From a virus, in the IMG/VR virus record IMGVR_UViG_3300043431_000053, positions 1 to 26,998 of that record: a DNA stretch of 26,998 nt; one strand, given 5' to 3'. This document shows positions 1-7,944 of this stretch, one piece after another; positions within the stretch are counted from its first letter, which is position 1, and the number at the start of each line of letters is the position of its first letter. A model generated the notes under the pieces. That model worked only from the letters and a program-made list of their open reading frames with translations, ran no database searches and was not told where the DNA came from. The position numbers and the translations under genes are program-made.

Positions 1-219
1 ACCCGTAAGTACCGGAAAACTCGGCGCTCCGTGAAAGTCATTCAGCGACAGCGCCCCAGACGCGGGGATTAAAGTGCGCACCCCAGATGGAGTTCCCGTT
101 GTGCCGGGAATGATGTACGGGCCGCCTAGGTAGTATTCACTTATGCTGTGCGGGGCTCCGCCTCCGAACTGTGCGGCAACAGCAGAAAGACTGATAGCGC
201 CAGATGCTGGGAGTGCCAT
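1..219 (-). CDS. Tail/virion protein, N-terminal part (runs off window)
   Basis: The first 73 codons are visible and the reading frame stays open to the window edge. The N-terminus reads MALPASGAISLSAVAAQFGG, a style I recognise from phage tail-associated proteins whose short motifs (SGAISLSxV, GALSLNDFHG) recur along the chain. Here SGAISLS near residue 6 and SGALSLNDFHGA near residue 55 are two instances of that motif. The start is set by the TAATG overlap with the stop of the preceding 56-residue gene, which implies translational coupling. It is the last visible gene of the leftward structural operon, after the tail fibre. Exact role unknown; part of the distal tail is the likeliest. Because the C-terminus is missing, full length and later domains cannot be judged. 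Confidence 0.65.
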   Translation of the reverse strand, partial: MALPASGAISLSAVAAQFGGGAPHSISEYYLGGPYIIPGTTGTPSGVRTLIPASGALSLNDFHGAPSFPVLTG

Positions 220-389
220 TACCGTAGTCCGTAAATAGGAACGCCATCAACCGCCGTCAACGATATGGTCGTATCGTTACTTGCGCCGATCAGCGTTCCG
301 AGGTTGGTGTTGGTTGTGGTTCCCCACGTACCGGCTTGGTCGCCCGTGGTGATGAGTTCAATTCGGAGGTCTGGGGAGTATGTGCTCAT
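219..389 (-). CDS. Short 56-residue tail protein, resembles the N-terminus of a larger family
   Basis: A 56-residue protein starting MSTYSPDLRIELITTGDQAG. The motif LRIEL-x(4)-GDQAGTWGTTTNTNLGTLI is, from memory, the usual opening of phage structural proteins several hundred residues long; here the chain ends soon after it (...DGVPIYGLR). The start overlaps the tail-fibre stop as ATGA, and its stop overlaps the next start as TAATG, so it sits cleanly in the operon. It may be a truncated derivative that kept only the N-terminal, probably virion-binding, segment, or a naturally short variant. I see no in-frame continuation after the stop, because the next ORF has an unrelated start. Function not established. 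Confidence 0.65.
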   Translation of the reverse strand: MSTYSPDLRIELITTGDQAGTWGTTTNTNLGTLIGASNDTTISLTAVDGVPIYGLR

Positions 390-3331
390 GGTGCGCTACC
401 TTTTGTCAATTGTGCCACGAGGGCCTCCAGTTTAGCAATGCGCGCATCCTGTTCGACAACGCGCTTTGCCAACTCGACTGCGGAAACGAGTGCAGCGTTG
501 CCGTAAGAAACAGTCAGCGTATCGTCAAGCCCCGTAATTACAGCCTCGGGCATGACTTTCTGCAGTGATTGCGCGGATACACCAATCTGAGTCAGACCTT
601 CTTCGTCGATCCTGTCATAAATACCGTTTTTTACTTCAGCCAAACGCTCAACAAAGTCTGCCGAAACATTGCGCCAATTCTTCTTAAGCCGCTCGTCCGA
701 ATAGGCGGTTACGTTACCAGCGGCAACCATACTCCCATCCGGCGCGGAATACCACGACCACGCGGCGCGTGAAAATCCGCCAAGACCGAAATAGCCGTCT
801 GCGCGAATACCCATTTTGATGGCGTACGAAGCGTTCCAAAATGTCATGCCCGCAAGATTTGCGTCACCGGACCCATCTGCCTTGCAAATAAAACTCCCGA
901 CTGTGGCCCCACCGTCTTGCGACATGGCCATGGATGCCTGCTTGCCCGTAATCGTGTTGATCTGTTGGGTTGTGCTTACGTAAGTGGCCGTAGTTGCCGT
1001 AGTTGCAGTTCCTGTCAAGTTGGCGGTTATCGTGCCTGCACTGAAGTTGCCCGAGCCGTCCCGTGCCACAACCTTACCGGCTGTGTTTGCTGTGTCGGCG
1101 TCAACAGCCAGTGTGCCGGTCGTTGTGATCGTGCCGCCAGTCAGGTATGAACCCGCAGCCACCGAAGTGACCGAGCCGTTGCCCGTACCAGCGCCCAAGT
1201 TTGCTCGTGCTGTTGCTGCGTCTGTTGCACCTGTACCGCCGTTACCCACCTCAAGTGTTCCGCTGACATGTGTTGTCAAACCGACCTTCCCCCACGCTGG
1301 GGCTGTACTTGTGCCGTCAGACAGCAGCACGTTGCCGTAGATTACAGCTGGAAGACCCGCCAGCGTGGTGCCTGTGTCCGAATACAGCAGATCGCCTACG
1401 GTGTAGGAAGATAGGCCGGTTCCGCCGTAATCGGCAGCAATAACGTCGCCGCTCCAAGTGCCAGCAATAATGTTGCCAACGGCGGTAATCCCGGTGTACG
1501 GTCCGTTAAGCCGCGCAGAAGGCAGGGTTCCGGAAGTGATGTTTGCTGCGTTGGTTGTGTCCGTGGTTGCTGAGGGCGCAAGTCCCGAGACGTCTGCAGC
1601 AGCAATGGTTCCCCATGCCGGAGCCGCTGAGACACCACCGCCCGCGCCGGTCTGGACCAAGAAGGTTTTGGTTGTCGTGGTGTTGCCCGCCAGCTTGGCG
1701 ATTGTGTTGGCGGCTGACGAATACAGCAGGTCGCCCAACGTGTAGGTTGTGAGCCCCGTACCGCCATTTGTTGTCGGCAAGGTGCCAGACACCGCGCCGG
1801 ATTGGTTCAAAGAAACCGCGTTCCACTCGACGTTTGTGCCGCCAGCATTCATCACCAGAGACTTGTATCCAGCGCCCGCAGCCAGTTTACTCCATGTGTT
1901 GGTGCCCGAGCCGTACAGTAGATCGCCTGTTGCGACTGTGTTTGTGCCAGTTCCGCCATTGGTTGCGGCCACCACACCAGTCAGCGAAAGCGTGTTGCCC
2001 GTCAAGTTTAGTGGAGCGACGACGTTATAGCTCGGCACTTGGCTGAACTCAGTAAACGTAATGGCTGTCGTGCCAAACGTGATGGCGTCCGTGTTTGTGC
2101 AGATGAACGCAAAGAAGCCCAGCGTGGCTCCGCTGCTCACAAAGAAGTAATCGCCACCACCCAGCGAGTTTGGGTCGCCTTCTGACGATGTGTCTGCATC
2201 CGCAGAGCGGGTCAGTACCCAGTTTGCTGCGCCACTTCCGACGGTTGTGACGACGTACACGCCGTTCTGGGTTCCAGTGGTTTGCTGCCAAACCAAAACT
2301 CGATCGTTCGTGGACATGGCCACGCCGTCAACGTAAAGGGGTTCTTGTGTACCTGAGTTGGTCAGCGTCGCCCCAACGCCGGATGTGCCGTTGTTGTATG
2401 TTGCCGTGAGGTTGCCCGTGGTGGCCACCAGCACCGGGGCGTGGACGTGAAAGCCGTTGGAGGTGGCGTTGTCCACGTACTGCTTTGTGGCAGCTTGTAG
2501 GGCCAGTGTTGGGTCTGCGTCCAGCAGCACGGTGGACTGGAACTCCGCAGCGCCTGTGATGGTGGCGGTGCCCGCAACGGAGATGTCGCTGGCCAGCTCC
2601 ACGCGCTGGTCGGCTCCTTTGATCCGAACAGCCTCATTGGCTGTGTCCGCACCACCCGCGAACAACACAACGTCTTTGCCCGCCGTCTGGTTGCCGAGGA
2701 AGAAGTTGTCCCCGTCATGGAACACGTAGCCAGAGCCGGGTGTGAACAAGGGGTAGTCAACCGAGGTGTAGTTCGAGCTGTTGATGCCCATGTCGGTGAA
2801 GTGCGTGTACCCGTCTGTGGTGGAGTCGTTGTACACCACGAAGTCGGCAGAAGCCGAGGAGCCGTCGCTCTGGTTCAGGTTGTACACCTGACCAAACGAG
2901 TCCACGTTGCCAACGAATTTACCCAGCTCCGCTTCCAGAGTAGGGTTCACGGTGACGTTGCTGCCCAAAATGGTGATGGGGCCGCCGTCGATCAGGGTTT
3001 GGCCATCAGGTTCTTCATAAATGGCTCGTTCGGCGGGGTATGTGACAAACACATCTTTGGTACCAGTCGAGAAGTTGACCAAGTTACCAGCGTTGCTGGA
3101 CTCGAATACGGTGTCACGCGACAGCGTAAATGTGCCTGCTGTGTCAGTGACGGTACCAACACCAACCTCCCACTCGTCACCAGACTGCGCCGCAATAGTA
3201 TAGTAAGTCTCGTTGCCGTCACCAATCGCAGCAAAGGTTTGAAAGCCTGTTGCAGCTGAACCCAACGTTGCCGTACCTGTTCCGGTAACACCTGATGCAA
3301 CTTTAACTCTGTCTTTTAAAACAATGGCCAT
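386..3331 (-). CDS. Tail fibre/spike with C-terminal S74 intramolecular chaperone
   Basis: A 981-residue receptor-binding tail fibre. The N-terminal 110 residues (MAIVLKDRVKVASG... with FTLSRDTVFESSN and VFVTYPAERAI) look like a virion-attachment domain. The middle is rich in Gly, Thr, Ser and Ala and holds repeats of the form NGGTG-x(3)-YT-x-GDLLYS, between roughly residues 460 and 740, typical of a trimeric beta-structured shaft. The C-terminal 100 residues form a Peptidase_S74 domain: SDERLKKN begins at Ser878, the expected self-cleavage site with the Ser/Lys pair, followed by IGVSAQ, VMPEAV and a final helix (VVEQDARIAKLEALVAQL). In known S74 proteins this end assists trimerisation and is then cut off. 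A ribosome site AGAGG precedes the ATG. Confidence 0.9.
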   Translation of the reverse strand: MAIVLKDRVKVASGVTGTGTATLGSAATGFQTFAAIGDGNETYYTIAAQSGDEWEVGVGTVTDTAGTFTLSRDTVFESSNAGNLVNFSTGTKDVFVTYPAERAIYEEPDGQTLIDGGPITILGSNVTVNPTLEAELGKFVGNVDSFGQVYNLNQSDGSSASADFVVYNDSTTDGYTHFTDMGINSSNYTSVDYPLFTPGSGYVFHDGDNFFLGNQTAGKDVVLFAGGADTANEAVRIKGADQRVELASDISVAGTATITGAAEFQSTVLLDADPTLALQAATKQYVDNATSNGFHVHAPVLVATTGNLTATYNNGTSGVGATLTNSGTQEPLYVDGVAMSTNDRVLVWQQTTGTQNGVYVVTTVGSGAANWVLTRSADADTSSEGDPNSLGGGDYFFVSSGATLGFFAFICTNTDAITFGTTAITFTEFSQVPSYNVVAPLNLTGNTLSLTGVVAATNGGTGTNTVATGDLLYGSGTNTWSKLAAGAGYKSLVMNAGGTNVEWNAVSLNQSGAVSGTLPTTNGGTGLTTYTLGDLLYSSAANTIAKLAGNTTTTKTFLVQTGAGGGVSAAPAWGTIAAADVSGLAPSATTDTTNAANITSGTLPSARLNGPYTGITAVGNIIAGTWSGDVIAADYGGTGLSSYTVGDLLYSDTGTTLAGLPAVIYGNVLLSDGTSTAPAWGKVGLTTHVSGTLEVGNGGTGATDAATARANLGAGTGNGSVTSVAAGSYLTGGTITTTGTLAVDADTANTAGKVVARDGSGNFSAGTITANLTGTATTATTATYVSTTQQINTITGKQASMAMSQDGGATVGSFICKADGSGDANLAGMTFWNASYAIKMGIRADGYFGLGGFSRAAWSWYSAPDGSMVAAGNVTAYSDERLKKNWRNVSADFVERLAEVKNGIYDRIDEEGLTQIGVSAQSLQKVMPEAVITGLDDTLTVSYGNAALVSAVELAKRVVEQDARIAKLEALVAQLTKGSAP

Positions 3332-3340
3332 GAAAACCTC

Positions 3341-3961
3341 TTACGCTTGTGTTTTTACCGGAGTCCAAACAACCGACTGATTGTTGTCAATTGTGCCCCA
3401 GCTTGACGCTGATTGGCTGGTGTTCACCGCACCCCATGCAACCGATTGCGAATCATTGATGACGTTCCAAAGAAAGTTTGCGACGTCCGCATCTGTGATT
3501 GTGGCCGAATCTGTGAAAGATGCCACCATAACGGCCAGAGCACGAACTGCGTCATCGCCTTCCGCCACATCAGAAACTATGGCGTTAAATGTAGAGGCCT
3601 CAACCAACATGGAGTCGGCACCCACAGCGCTATCAGACACGTTTGCCAAAAACGTAGCAATAGCAGCTACAGAATCCGACCCTACAGCGGCCCCAGAAAA
3701 GCTTGACAAGAACGCAGCTACTGCAGCGGTTGTCACAGAACCTGCAGCCGCCCCAGACATACTGGCGTTGAATGTGGAGTCGGCTACATGCACCACTTCT
3801 GAAGCTATACCCGCTGCCGTAATGCTGGTGGAAAATACCGCAAACGCTTGAAGCGCAGTATCGGCAATCACTGCCGCATCAACAAATGAAGCGTCGTATG
3901 CAGTTCCGCCTGAACCGACTGCCCCCAACGGGGCCGCAGCGAGTGGCGCGAACCCAAGCAT
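3341..3961 (-). CDS. Virion protein made of about seven 20-residue repeats
   Basis: A 206-residue protein, almost all Ala, Ser, Val, Asp and Gly. From about residue 45 to 170 it is a chain of repeats 20-21 residues long with the pattern SDxAxGxDxVxAxAxFxAxV (for example SGAAVGSDSVAAIATFLANV and SDVAEGDDAVRALAVMVASF). The C-terminal 38 residues change to a second repeat, (N/S)QSVxWxxV, three times. No cysteines and no membrane segment. The regular spacing suggests a solenoid or beta-helix fibre-like fold. It lies immediately upstream of the tail fibre in the same operon with a good ribosome site (AAAGGAAC), so a tail-fibre accessory or connector role is plausible. I do not recognise a named family. 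Confidence 0.7.
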   Translation of the reverse strand: MLGFAPLAAAPLGAVGSGGTAYDASFVDAAVIADTALQAFAVFSTSITAAGIASEVVHVADSTFNASMSGAAAGSVTTAAVAAFLSSFSGAAVGSDSVAAIATFLANVSDSAVGADSMLVEASTFNAIVSDVAEGDDAVRALAVMVASFTDSATITDADVANFLWNVINDSQSVAWGAVNTSQSASSWGTIDNNQSVVWTPVKTQA

Positions 3962-3973
3962 TGGGGTGTTCCT

Positions 3974-4549
3974 TTAAGCTGCGTCGAGGCTGAAGGTGTA
4001 CGACACGTTCAGTGTGTCACCGCTAACCACGTTGCGGTCGCCGGGGGAATCAAAGTCTGCTTCAGAGAACAAGATGCCCGAAGTGCCGCTGGCCACTGTG
4101 CAAATGAACGCGCCAGCCACAGTCGCTGTACCAGTGATGGCAAACGAAGATGGGGAGCCGGTGCTGTCGATAACCGAAGGAGCTGCGGTTGTTGGTGTAC
4201 CAAAAGTCACAGCCTTGCGTGAGCCGGAGTAGCTGCTGAACTCAGTCCAGCCAGCATGTGAAGCCAAAGTGTCGGCTGCAGCATAGGCAGTGGCAGAAGC
4301 AGGGCCAGTCACTAAGCCGAGGTAAAACGCGGCTGTGTAAGTCGAGCCCTTGAAGTAGTTGTTGTTCATGTCCTGCAGCCCCGTGTTGACGACGAGGTTG
4401 GTCATGTTGGCTTCCCACTTCAAGTTGCCGTCTTTGTCGAGGCACTCGACGTGATATACGCCACCACCTTTGGCGGACTCGCCAAAACCGTTTTTAGCAA
4501 CCATGCCGGCGGACACGCTGTCTGCAGATTTTGCTTTTTCGATAGCCAT
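3974..4549 (-). CDS. Virion structural protein, unknown role
   Basis: A 191-residue protein. The N-terminal third has a strand-turn-strand pattern (GGGVYHVECLDKDGNLKWEANMTNLVVNTGLQDM) followed by a Thr/Ser/Gly/Ala-rich beta-type C-terminal half ending VVSGDTLNVSYTFSLDAA. Proteins that open 'xHVECLDKDGNLKWE...NLVVNxGL' are, from memory, common in tail or neck clusters of environmental phages but carry no experimental function. It is placed between the 138-residue protein and the repeat protein, so a tail-tip or fibre-adaptor role is the best inference. No catalytic motif is visible. Start chosen at ATG 4549, preceded by an AGGAATTTCTC ribosome site. Confidence 0.7.
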   Translation of the reverse strand: MAIEKAKSADSVSAGMVAKNGFGESAKGGGVYHVECLDKDGNLKWEANMTNLVVNTGLQDMNNNYFKGSTYTAAFYLGLVTGPASATAYAAADTLASHAGWTEFSSYSGSRKAVTFGTPTTAAPSVIDSTGSPSSFAITGTATVAGAFICTVASGTSGILFSEADFDSPGDRNVVSGDTLNVSYTFSLDAA

Positions 4550-4561
4550 GAGAAATTCCTT

Positions 4562-4978
4562 TTAGGAAATACGGATCAGCGCACTTGTTGCTGTGTTAGC
4601 GGGCATCTGCACCGTGAAGATGGTCGTGGCGGTTTTATCCGACCCGAAGTCCAATACTGCAATCGCTTTGTTGCTCTTGCTTGCATTGTAAATGAGGGCA
4701 CCCCGTGCAGTAAAGGCCGCAGGGTCCCAAGAGGGGTTGGCAAAGTCCACATAAGCCGTGGTGCCAGAAGTCAGAACCGTCACGCCCGTGAGCACTTCTC
4801 CGCCTGCTGTGTAGCCGGTACCGGAAGTCTCGCCAGTCGTGGTGTAGATGGTAATGTCCGCGCCCAGATTGGCGGTTGCCAAATACAACGCCATCTTGAT
4901 GGTGTCGGTCTCAAGGTCGTGAACCCCAAGCAGAATATCCTGCTTGAAGCTCGTGGTGAGTGTCTGCTCAAATGCCAT
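4562..4978 (-). CDS. Virion structural protein, unknown role
   Basis: A 138-residue protein with a helical start (FEQTLTTSFKQDILLGVHDLETDTIKMALYLATANLG) followed by beta-rich sequence with a conserved-looking YVDFANPSWDPAAFTARGALIYNAS segment. Phage proteins with this 'TDTIKMALY ... ARGALIYN' layout are known to me from tail/neck neighbourhoods but are uncharacterised. The ATG begins 1 base after the stop of the 224-residue adaptor gene and has a poor ribosome site, so translation is probably coupled to that gene. It may be a small tail or head-tail joining component. Confidence 0.7.
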   Translation of the reverse strand: MAFEQTLTTSFKQDILLGVHDLETDTIKMALYLATANLGADITIYTTTGETSGTGYTAGGEVLTGVTVLTSGTTAYVDFANPSWDPAAFTARGALIYNASKSNKAIAVLDFGSDKTATTIFTVQMPANTATSALIRIS

Positions 4979-4979
4979 A

Positions 4980-5654
4980 TCAAGTCACCGCCTGTCGGTA
5001 TTGGCCAGAACGATACGCGTCCTGACGCTCCATGCCATCGCCCAGACGTTTTGCCAGTGCAAGCGCTTCGGTGTACTTGCCGTTGTACAGCGCGGTCATG
5101 TCGGCCTCACCCTTCATGAAGGTGTTCGCCTCAACCAGCGACCCATACAGCAGCACGGAATCAAAGTTATCACCCAGCCAAGTCTCGCCAGCAGTGACGA
5201 TCGACTCAGGATAGTAGTAATAATGCAACTCAACCGAGTACACGGCGGAAGGGGTTGGGCCCAGAATCAGCGACAGCTCGTTCGTGATGATCGGAGAAGC
5301 GTCGTTGGTAGTGGATGGGCCGAACAGGGCGTAGTACTTGGGGATGCCGGTGCTCGTAGGCGTGGGGTACGCCTGACGGATGAAGTTGACGTCCTTGTTC
5401 AGCAAAAACTCGTACGCGCCCGTGCTGTCGATCACAGCCAAGGAGTACACCGCCAAGAAATCGCTTGGGGCGGACAAGTACTTGTTGTTCGTCGTGGTCA
5501 CGCCTGTGACGTTCTTGCGCAACGAAGGGAACTGCACCGTGTTGTAGATGCGCTGCTCCGCCTGCTTCACAAACACCGGGATGTTAGAAACAAAATCTTG
5601 GTCAAAGTTCTGCGTGTAATCGCAGATTGCCGCTTGCAACTCGGTGTAGGTCAT
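4980..5654 (-). CDS. Phage adaptor (head-tail connector) protein
   Basis: A 224-residue protein resembling the SU10-type adaptor family that forms the ring below the portal. The N-terminus MTYTELQAAICDYTQN and the following VFVKQAEQRIYNTVQFPSLRKNVTG are typical of this group. The rest alternates beta strands (LSLILGPTPSAVYSVELHYYYYPESI) with a helical C-terminus (DSVLLYGSLVEANTFMKGEADMTALYNGKYTEALALAKRLGDG). It is located in the neck cluster, with a second, longer adaptor-like gene (6263-6961) three genes upstream. The start has a weak ribosome site and lies 7 bases past the stop of the 66-residue gene, so coupling is likely. Family assignment is from recognition, not a search. Confidence 0.75.
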   Translation of the reverse strand: MTYTELQAAICDYTQNFDQDFVSNIPVFVKQAEQRIYNTVQFPSLRKNVTGVTTTNNKYLSAPSDFLAVYSLAVIDSTGAYEFLLNKDVNFIRQAYPTPTSTGIPKYYALFGPSTTNDASPIITNELSLILGPTPSAVYSVELHYYYYPESIVTAGETWLGDNFDSVLLYGSLVEANTFMKGEADMTALYNGKYTEALALAKRLGDGMERQDAYRSGQYRQAVT

Positions 5655-5661
5655 GTTCGTA

Positions 5662-5862
5662 TCAGGCCATTGGGCCGCGAGCCATCACGCCGCGAGTAGC
5701 AGCGCCTGTGCCACGGATTTTGATGCCGGAAGTCTTGGTGCCGGGGTACTCATTGCTGTGGTTGCTTGCCACGGACACGTTGGTGTCTTGCATGTGCTTC
5801 ATGGCGTTGTCTTTTTTCAACACGGCAGGTTTGGCGGATTTGGGTTGCTTGTACGTGGCCAT
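5662..5862 (-). CDS. Small basic phage protein, unknown function
   Basis: A 66-residue basic protein (MATYKQPKSAKPAVLKKDNA...) ending in the motif IKIRGTGAATRGVMARGPMA. I recall this 'KIRGTGAAT.G..ARGPMA' ending in small genes of environmental phages beside neck genes; its function is unknown. No membrane segment or cysteines. A clear ribosome site (AAGGAGCCTGCC) precedes the ATG. Likely a minor virion component or assembly factor; its charge would suit DNA contact. Confidence 0.7.
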   Translation of the reverse strand: MATYKQPKSAKPAVLKKDNAMKHMQDTNVSVASNHSNEYPGTKTSGIKIRGTGAATRGVMARGPMA

Positions 5863-5872
5863 GGCAGGCTCC

Positions 5873-6262
5873 TTATGTTGTTACGATTGTCACTTGGCCG
5901 ACAGCAGTAGTCAACACCAAGTTATTTGGGGTCAGCGCGTCTTCAAAAAACCGAGAACCACCAACCGGGGCCCAGCCCCACTGGATGTCCCGAGAGCCGC
6001 CGGTATTGAAACCATCCGGCCCTACGCCTGCTGTGACATACGTTGTGTCCCGACGTGGGTTGCGCACCGCTTGCGGGTCGTCCACCGGGTACATGCCAAG
6101 CTGCAACTGCGGCTGATCTGGGTCCCAGCACGAGTCGCACACAAGGATGTTGACCTGTTTGGTCTTGATGATTTCCTTGCGCAGCTCGGTCAGTTTGAAC
6201 TGAAAGCCACAACGGTCGCACACGGCGATCGAGTTCTTGGCGCTGGCAAACCGGTTTCCCAT
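5873..6262 (-). CDS. Zinc-ribbon phage protein
   Basis: A 129-residue protein with two CxxC pairs, Cys15/Cys18 (CDRCGFQF) and Cys43/Cys46 (CDSCWDPDQPQ), 25 residues apart, which form a treble-clef or zinc-ribbon metal site. After it come PQLQLGMYPVDDPQAVRNPRRDT and a beta-type C-terminus. Proteins of this shape occur in the neck region of several phages without a known role. The ATG directly abuts the TAA of the adaptor-like gene upstream, so the two are probably co-translated. It may contact DNA at the portal or stabilise the neck. Confidence 0.75.
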   Translation of the reverse strand: MGNRFASAKNSIAVCDRCGFQFKLTELRKEIIKTKQVNILVCDSCWDPDQPQLQLGMYPVDDPQAVRNPRRDTTYVTAGVGPDGFNTGGSRDIQWGWAPVGGSRFFEDALTPNNLVLTTAVGQVTIVTT

Positions 6263-6961
6263 TTAGGTGCCGCTTCCGATGTACTGGCGACGGGGCACAA
6301 AACGTACCGCTGCCTTCTCCCGGTCTTCGCTGGCGGCCAAGTCCCAAGCCTCGTCGTACTGCTGCTTGAGTATGCCCAAGCGCTCTGTGCCACCGGGCAC
6401 TTTCAGCGCCAAGTAGTAGGACAAGCCTGCGACCATACAGGGGATGAACCGGAACGGCATGTCCATGGTGTTCACACCCTCGCCCGCGTTCTGGATGCGA
6501 CGCAAGCGCCAGTACACGAACGTGTATGGCTGGCTGTCGTCAGGAACTGGCCAGACGGTGATCCGGGGCGTGTTCAAGCGCTCAATCCAGACCTGAATCG
6601 GCCGGGCTTGCTGCAACTTGTTGGGGATCGTCGCGTAGGTTGAGACGCTGATCCGGGTGATGGTCAGGTCTGCCTGTGTCGCTGCGCTGCCTGAGCCCGT
6701 GCGGATGACATGCTCCAGCAGGTCGACAGTGTCTTCCGGCAGGTTGTATGTGGCCGTGCCTGCCACCAACGGGATCGAGCCTTGCTCGAACGTCCACATG
6801 TTGATGCCACGGTTGGCCCAGTCAGCAAACATCAAGTTCAACGACCGACGCGCTGTGCGCAGGTCGTAGCCCGTACGCATCTCACCGCCGACGCGCTCAA
6901 ACGCTTCCTCGACGATCTCAGTGAGGTCGAGGTTGAAATTGGAGACGCCTGATGTTGCCAT
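6263..6961 (-). CDS. Neck/tail adaptor-like protein
   Basis: A 232-residue protein. The N-terminus (LDLTEIVEEAFERVGGEMRTGYDLRTARRSLNLMFADWANRGINMWTFEQGSI) is a helical bundle, followed by beta strands (ATYNLPEDTVDLLEHVI, RITVWPVPDDSQPYTFVYWRLRRI) and a C-terminal helix (GLSYYLALKVPGGTERLGILKQQYDEAWDLAASEDREK). This helix-then-strand layout with 'SLNLMFADWANRGINMWT' matches phage tail-tubular or adaptor-type neck proteins. It is in the right place between head genes and tail genes. I cannot tell whether it is the adaptor or the nozzle of the tail. Start ATG 6961, just after the stop of the 48-residue gene. Confidence 0.7.
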   Translation of the reverse strand: MATSGVSNFNLDLTEIVEEAFERVGGEMRTGYDLRTARRSLNLMFADWANRGINMWTFEQGSIPLVAGTATYNLPEDTVDLLEHVIRTGSGSAATQADLTITRISVSTYATIPNKLQQARPIQVWIERLNTPRITVWPVPDDSQPYTFVYWRLRRIQNAGEGVNTMDMPFRFIPCMVAGLSYYLALKVPGGTERLGILKQQYDEAWDLAASEDREKAAVRFVPRRQYIGSGT

Positions 6962-6964
6962 GGT

Positions 6965-7111
6965 TTACTTCTTCGGTGCGCAGGCGCAGGGCTTCACAGC
7001 CCCACCGCGTTTGTACACAGTGACCTTGTTCGGATCATCCTTGCGGGTGATCGTCTTGGCCTTTGGCATTTTGGAGGGGGCGATTGCTCCCATGCCTCGA
7101 CTTGCGATCAT
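6965..7111 (-). CDS. 48-residue basic protein, unknown
   Basis: A short ORF starting MIASRGMGAIAPSKMPKAKT and ending KVTVYKRGGAVKPCACAPKK. It is supported by its tight fit: its ATG begins one base after the TGA of the upstream gene and its stop lies 4 bases before the next ATG. Strongly basic with a CxC pair near the end. The VTVYKRGGAVK motif echoes the MVTMKRGGKC end of the neighbouring upstream protein, so the two may be related small virion proteins. Function unknown. Confidence 0.65.
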   Translation of the reverse strand: MIASRGMGAIAPSKMPKAKTITRKDDPNKVTVYKRGGAVKPCACAPKK

Positions 7112-7112
7112 G

Positions 7113-7499
7113 TCAGCACTTGCCGCCGCGCTTCATTGTGACCATGGTGCCTTTGGTCTTGCCCTTGGAGGCAATACCGTCACGGCTTGGAGCGGCAGTC
7201 TTCACTGAGCCCATGCTGGTCATGCCGCCGGACTTCAAGCCTTTGTGGGCTTTGGAAGCAGGCTTGGCTGCGTGCTTGGCCAACGCGTCAGCGCCGCCCT
7301 TTTTCTTGTCCATCATTGCGGCAAAGCCAGCGTTCATTTTTGTAGCCATAGTGTCACCACCTTCTTTGAATTTGCGGCTCTTGTCCGCGTTGGAAAACTC
7401 TTTGCCCACGGATTGCGGGACGCCTGCTTTCTTCGCAAACGCGGGGTTGTGGGCCACGGCGTTCATGAAGTTGTGTTGTTTCTTACTCGTGCTCGGCAT
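7113..7499 (-). CDS. Small basic virion-associated protein
   Basis: A 128-residue basic protein from MPSTSKKQHNFMNAVAHNPA. An upstream in-frame start at 7556 would add 19 residues unlike the rest and would overlap the holin-like gene more deeply; the start at 7499 has a GAAAGAAG ribosome site and gives a 17-base overlap instead. The N-terminal part (NFMNAVAHNPAFAKKAGVPQSVGKEFSNADK) reads like small phage proteins of unknown role; the C-terminal half is Lys/Gly/Met-rich and ends MVTMKRGGKC. Probably a minor head or neck component or DNA-binding internal protein. Confidence 0.65.
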   Translation of the reverse strand: MPSTSKKQHNFMNAVAHNPAFAKKAGVPQSVGKEFSNADKSRKFKEGGDTMATKMNAGFAAMMDKKKGGADALAKHAAKPASKAHKGLKSGGMTSMGSVKTAAPSRDGIASKGKTKGTMVTMKRGGKC

Positions 7500-7686
7500 C
7501 GGGCTTCTTTCGGCGGACGATCTCCGCAAAAGGCTTGCCAGCCACCATCTCTGCAATACGCATCAGGGTCCAGACGGCACCAATCAAACCAAACACGGGA
7601 GTCAACATTTGCAAAAAGGACCCAATAGCTGCAAACACAGAAAGAATGTCCAGCGTGTTCTTTACGGTGTCATGGTTCTGTGTCAT
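7483..7686 (-). CDS. Small membrane protein, holin-like
   Basis: A 67-residue protein. Residues about 14-46 (DILSVFAAIGSFLQMLTPVFGLIGAVWTLMRIAEM) are hydrophobic and could form one long or two short membrane segments with a Pro turn; the C-terminus is charged (RRKKPDAEHE). Length, charged tail and position in the structural operon fit a holin, which makes the timed hole in the inner membrane at lysis. No endolysin is visible in this window, so the assignment rests only on topology. Alternative: a small virion-associated membrane protein. Confidence 0.6.
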   Translation of the reverse strand: MTQNHDTVKNTLDILSVFAAIGSFLQMLTPVFGLIGAVWTLMRIAEMVAGKPFAEIVRRKKPDAEHE

Positions 7687-7687
7687 A

Positions 7688-7942
7688 TCAGCACTTCCAA
7701 GCCCGCAGGCTTTTGTTGATGCGGCTGTCCGGGTCTTTGGCCGTCTTGGTGCTGGTCAGCTTTTTCTTCATGCCTTCCATGCGGGCGCAGAAAGAGTCGC
7801 GGCGTTTGCCGCCCTCTGGCTGGGGTGCTTTCAACCCGGGCTTGCCCGGGTTGGCCTTGTTGTAAGACGCACGCCCCTTCGCGTTCAGGCCGCCCTTTTC
7901 GGACTTGCCTTCCTTGCGTTGCCATGCTGCGGTCTTAGCCAT
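7688..7942 (-). CDS. Small basic phage protein (SEKGGLNAKGRASYN type)
   Basis: An 84-residue basic protein with the recognisable string EGKSEKGGLNAKGRASYNKA, then PGLKAPQPEGGKRRDSFCARMEGMKK and a C-terminal DSRINKSLRAWKC. From memory this set (GGLNAKGR, RRKSFCARMxGMK, LRxWxC) belongs to a small domain of unknown function that is frequent in environmental phages. Two cysteines are kept at the expected places. The ATG lies 2 bases past the preceding stop, without a good ribosome site, so translation is probably coupled. It may bind DNA in the virion. Confidence 0.75.
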   Translation of the reverse strand: MAKTAAWQRKEGKSEKGGLNAKGRASYNKANPGKPGLKAPQPEGGKRRDSFCARMEGMKKKLTSTKTAKDPDSRINKSLRAWKC

Positions 7943-7944
7943 GA

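Noticed and set aside
386-3331. Tail-fibre gene considered as a diversity-generating retroelement target
   Set aside because: No reverse transcriptase or template repeat is present in the window.
5627-6643. 338-residue plus-strand ORF
   Set aside because: Antisense to four consecutive structural genes; no ribosome site and Cys/Val/Arg-rich shadow composition.
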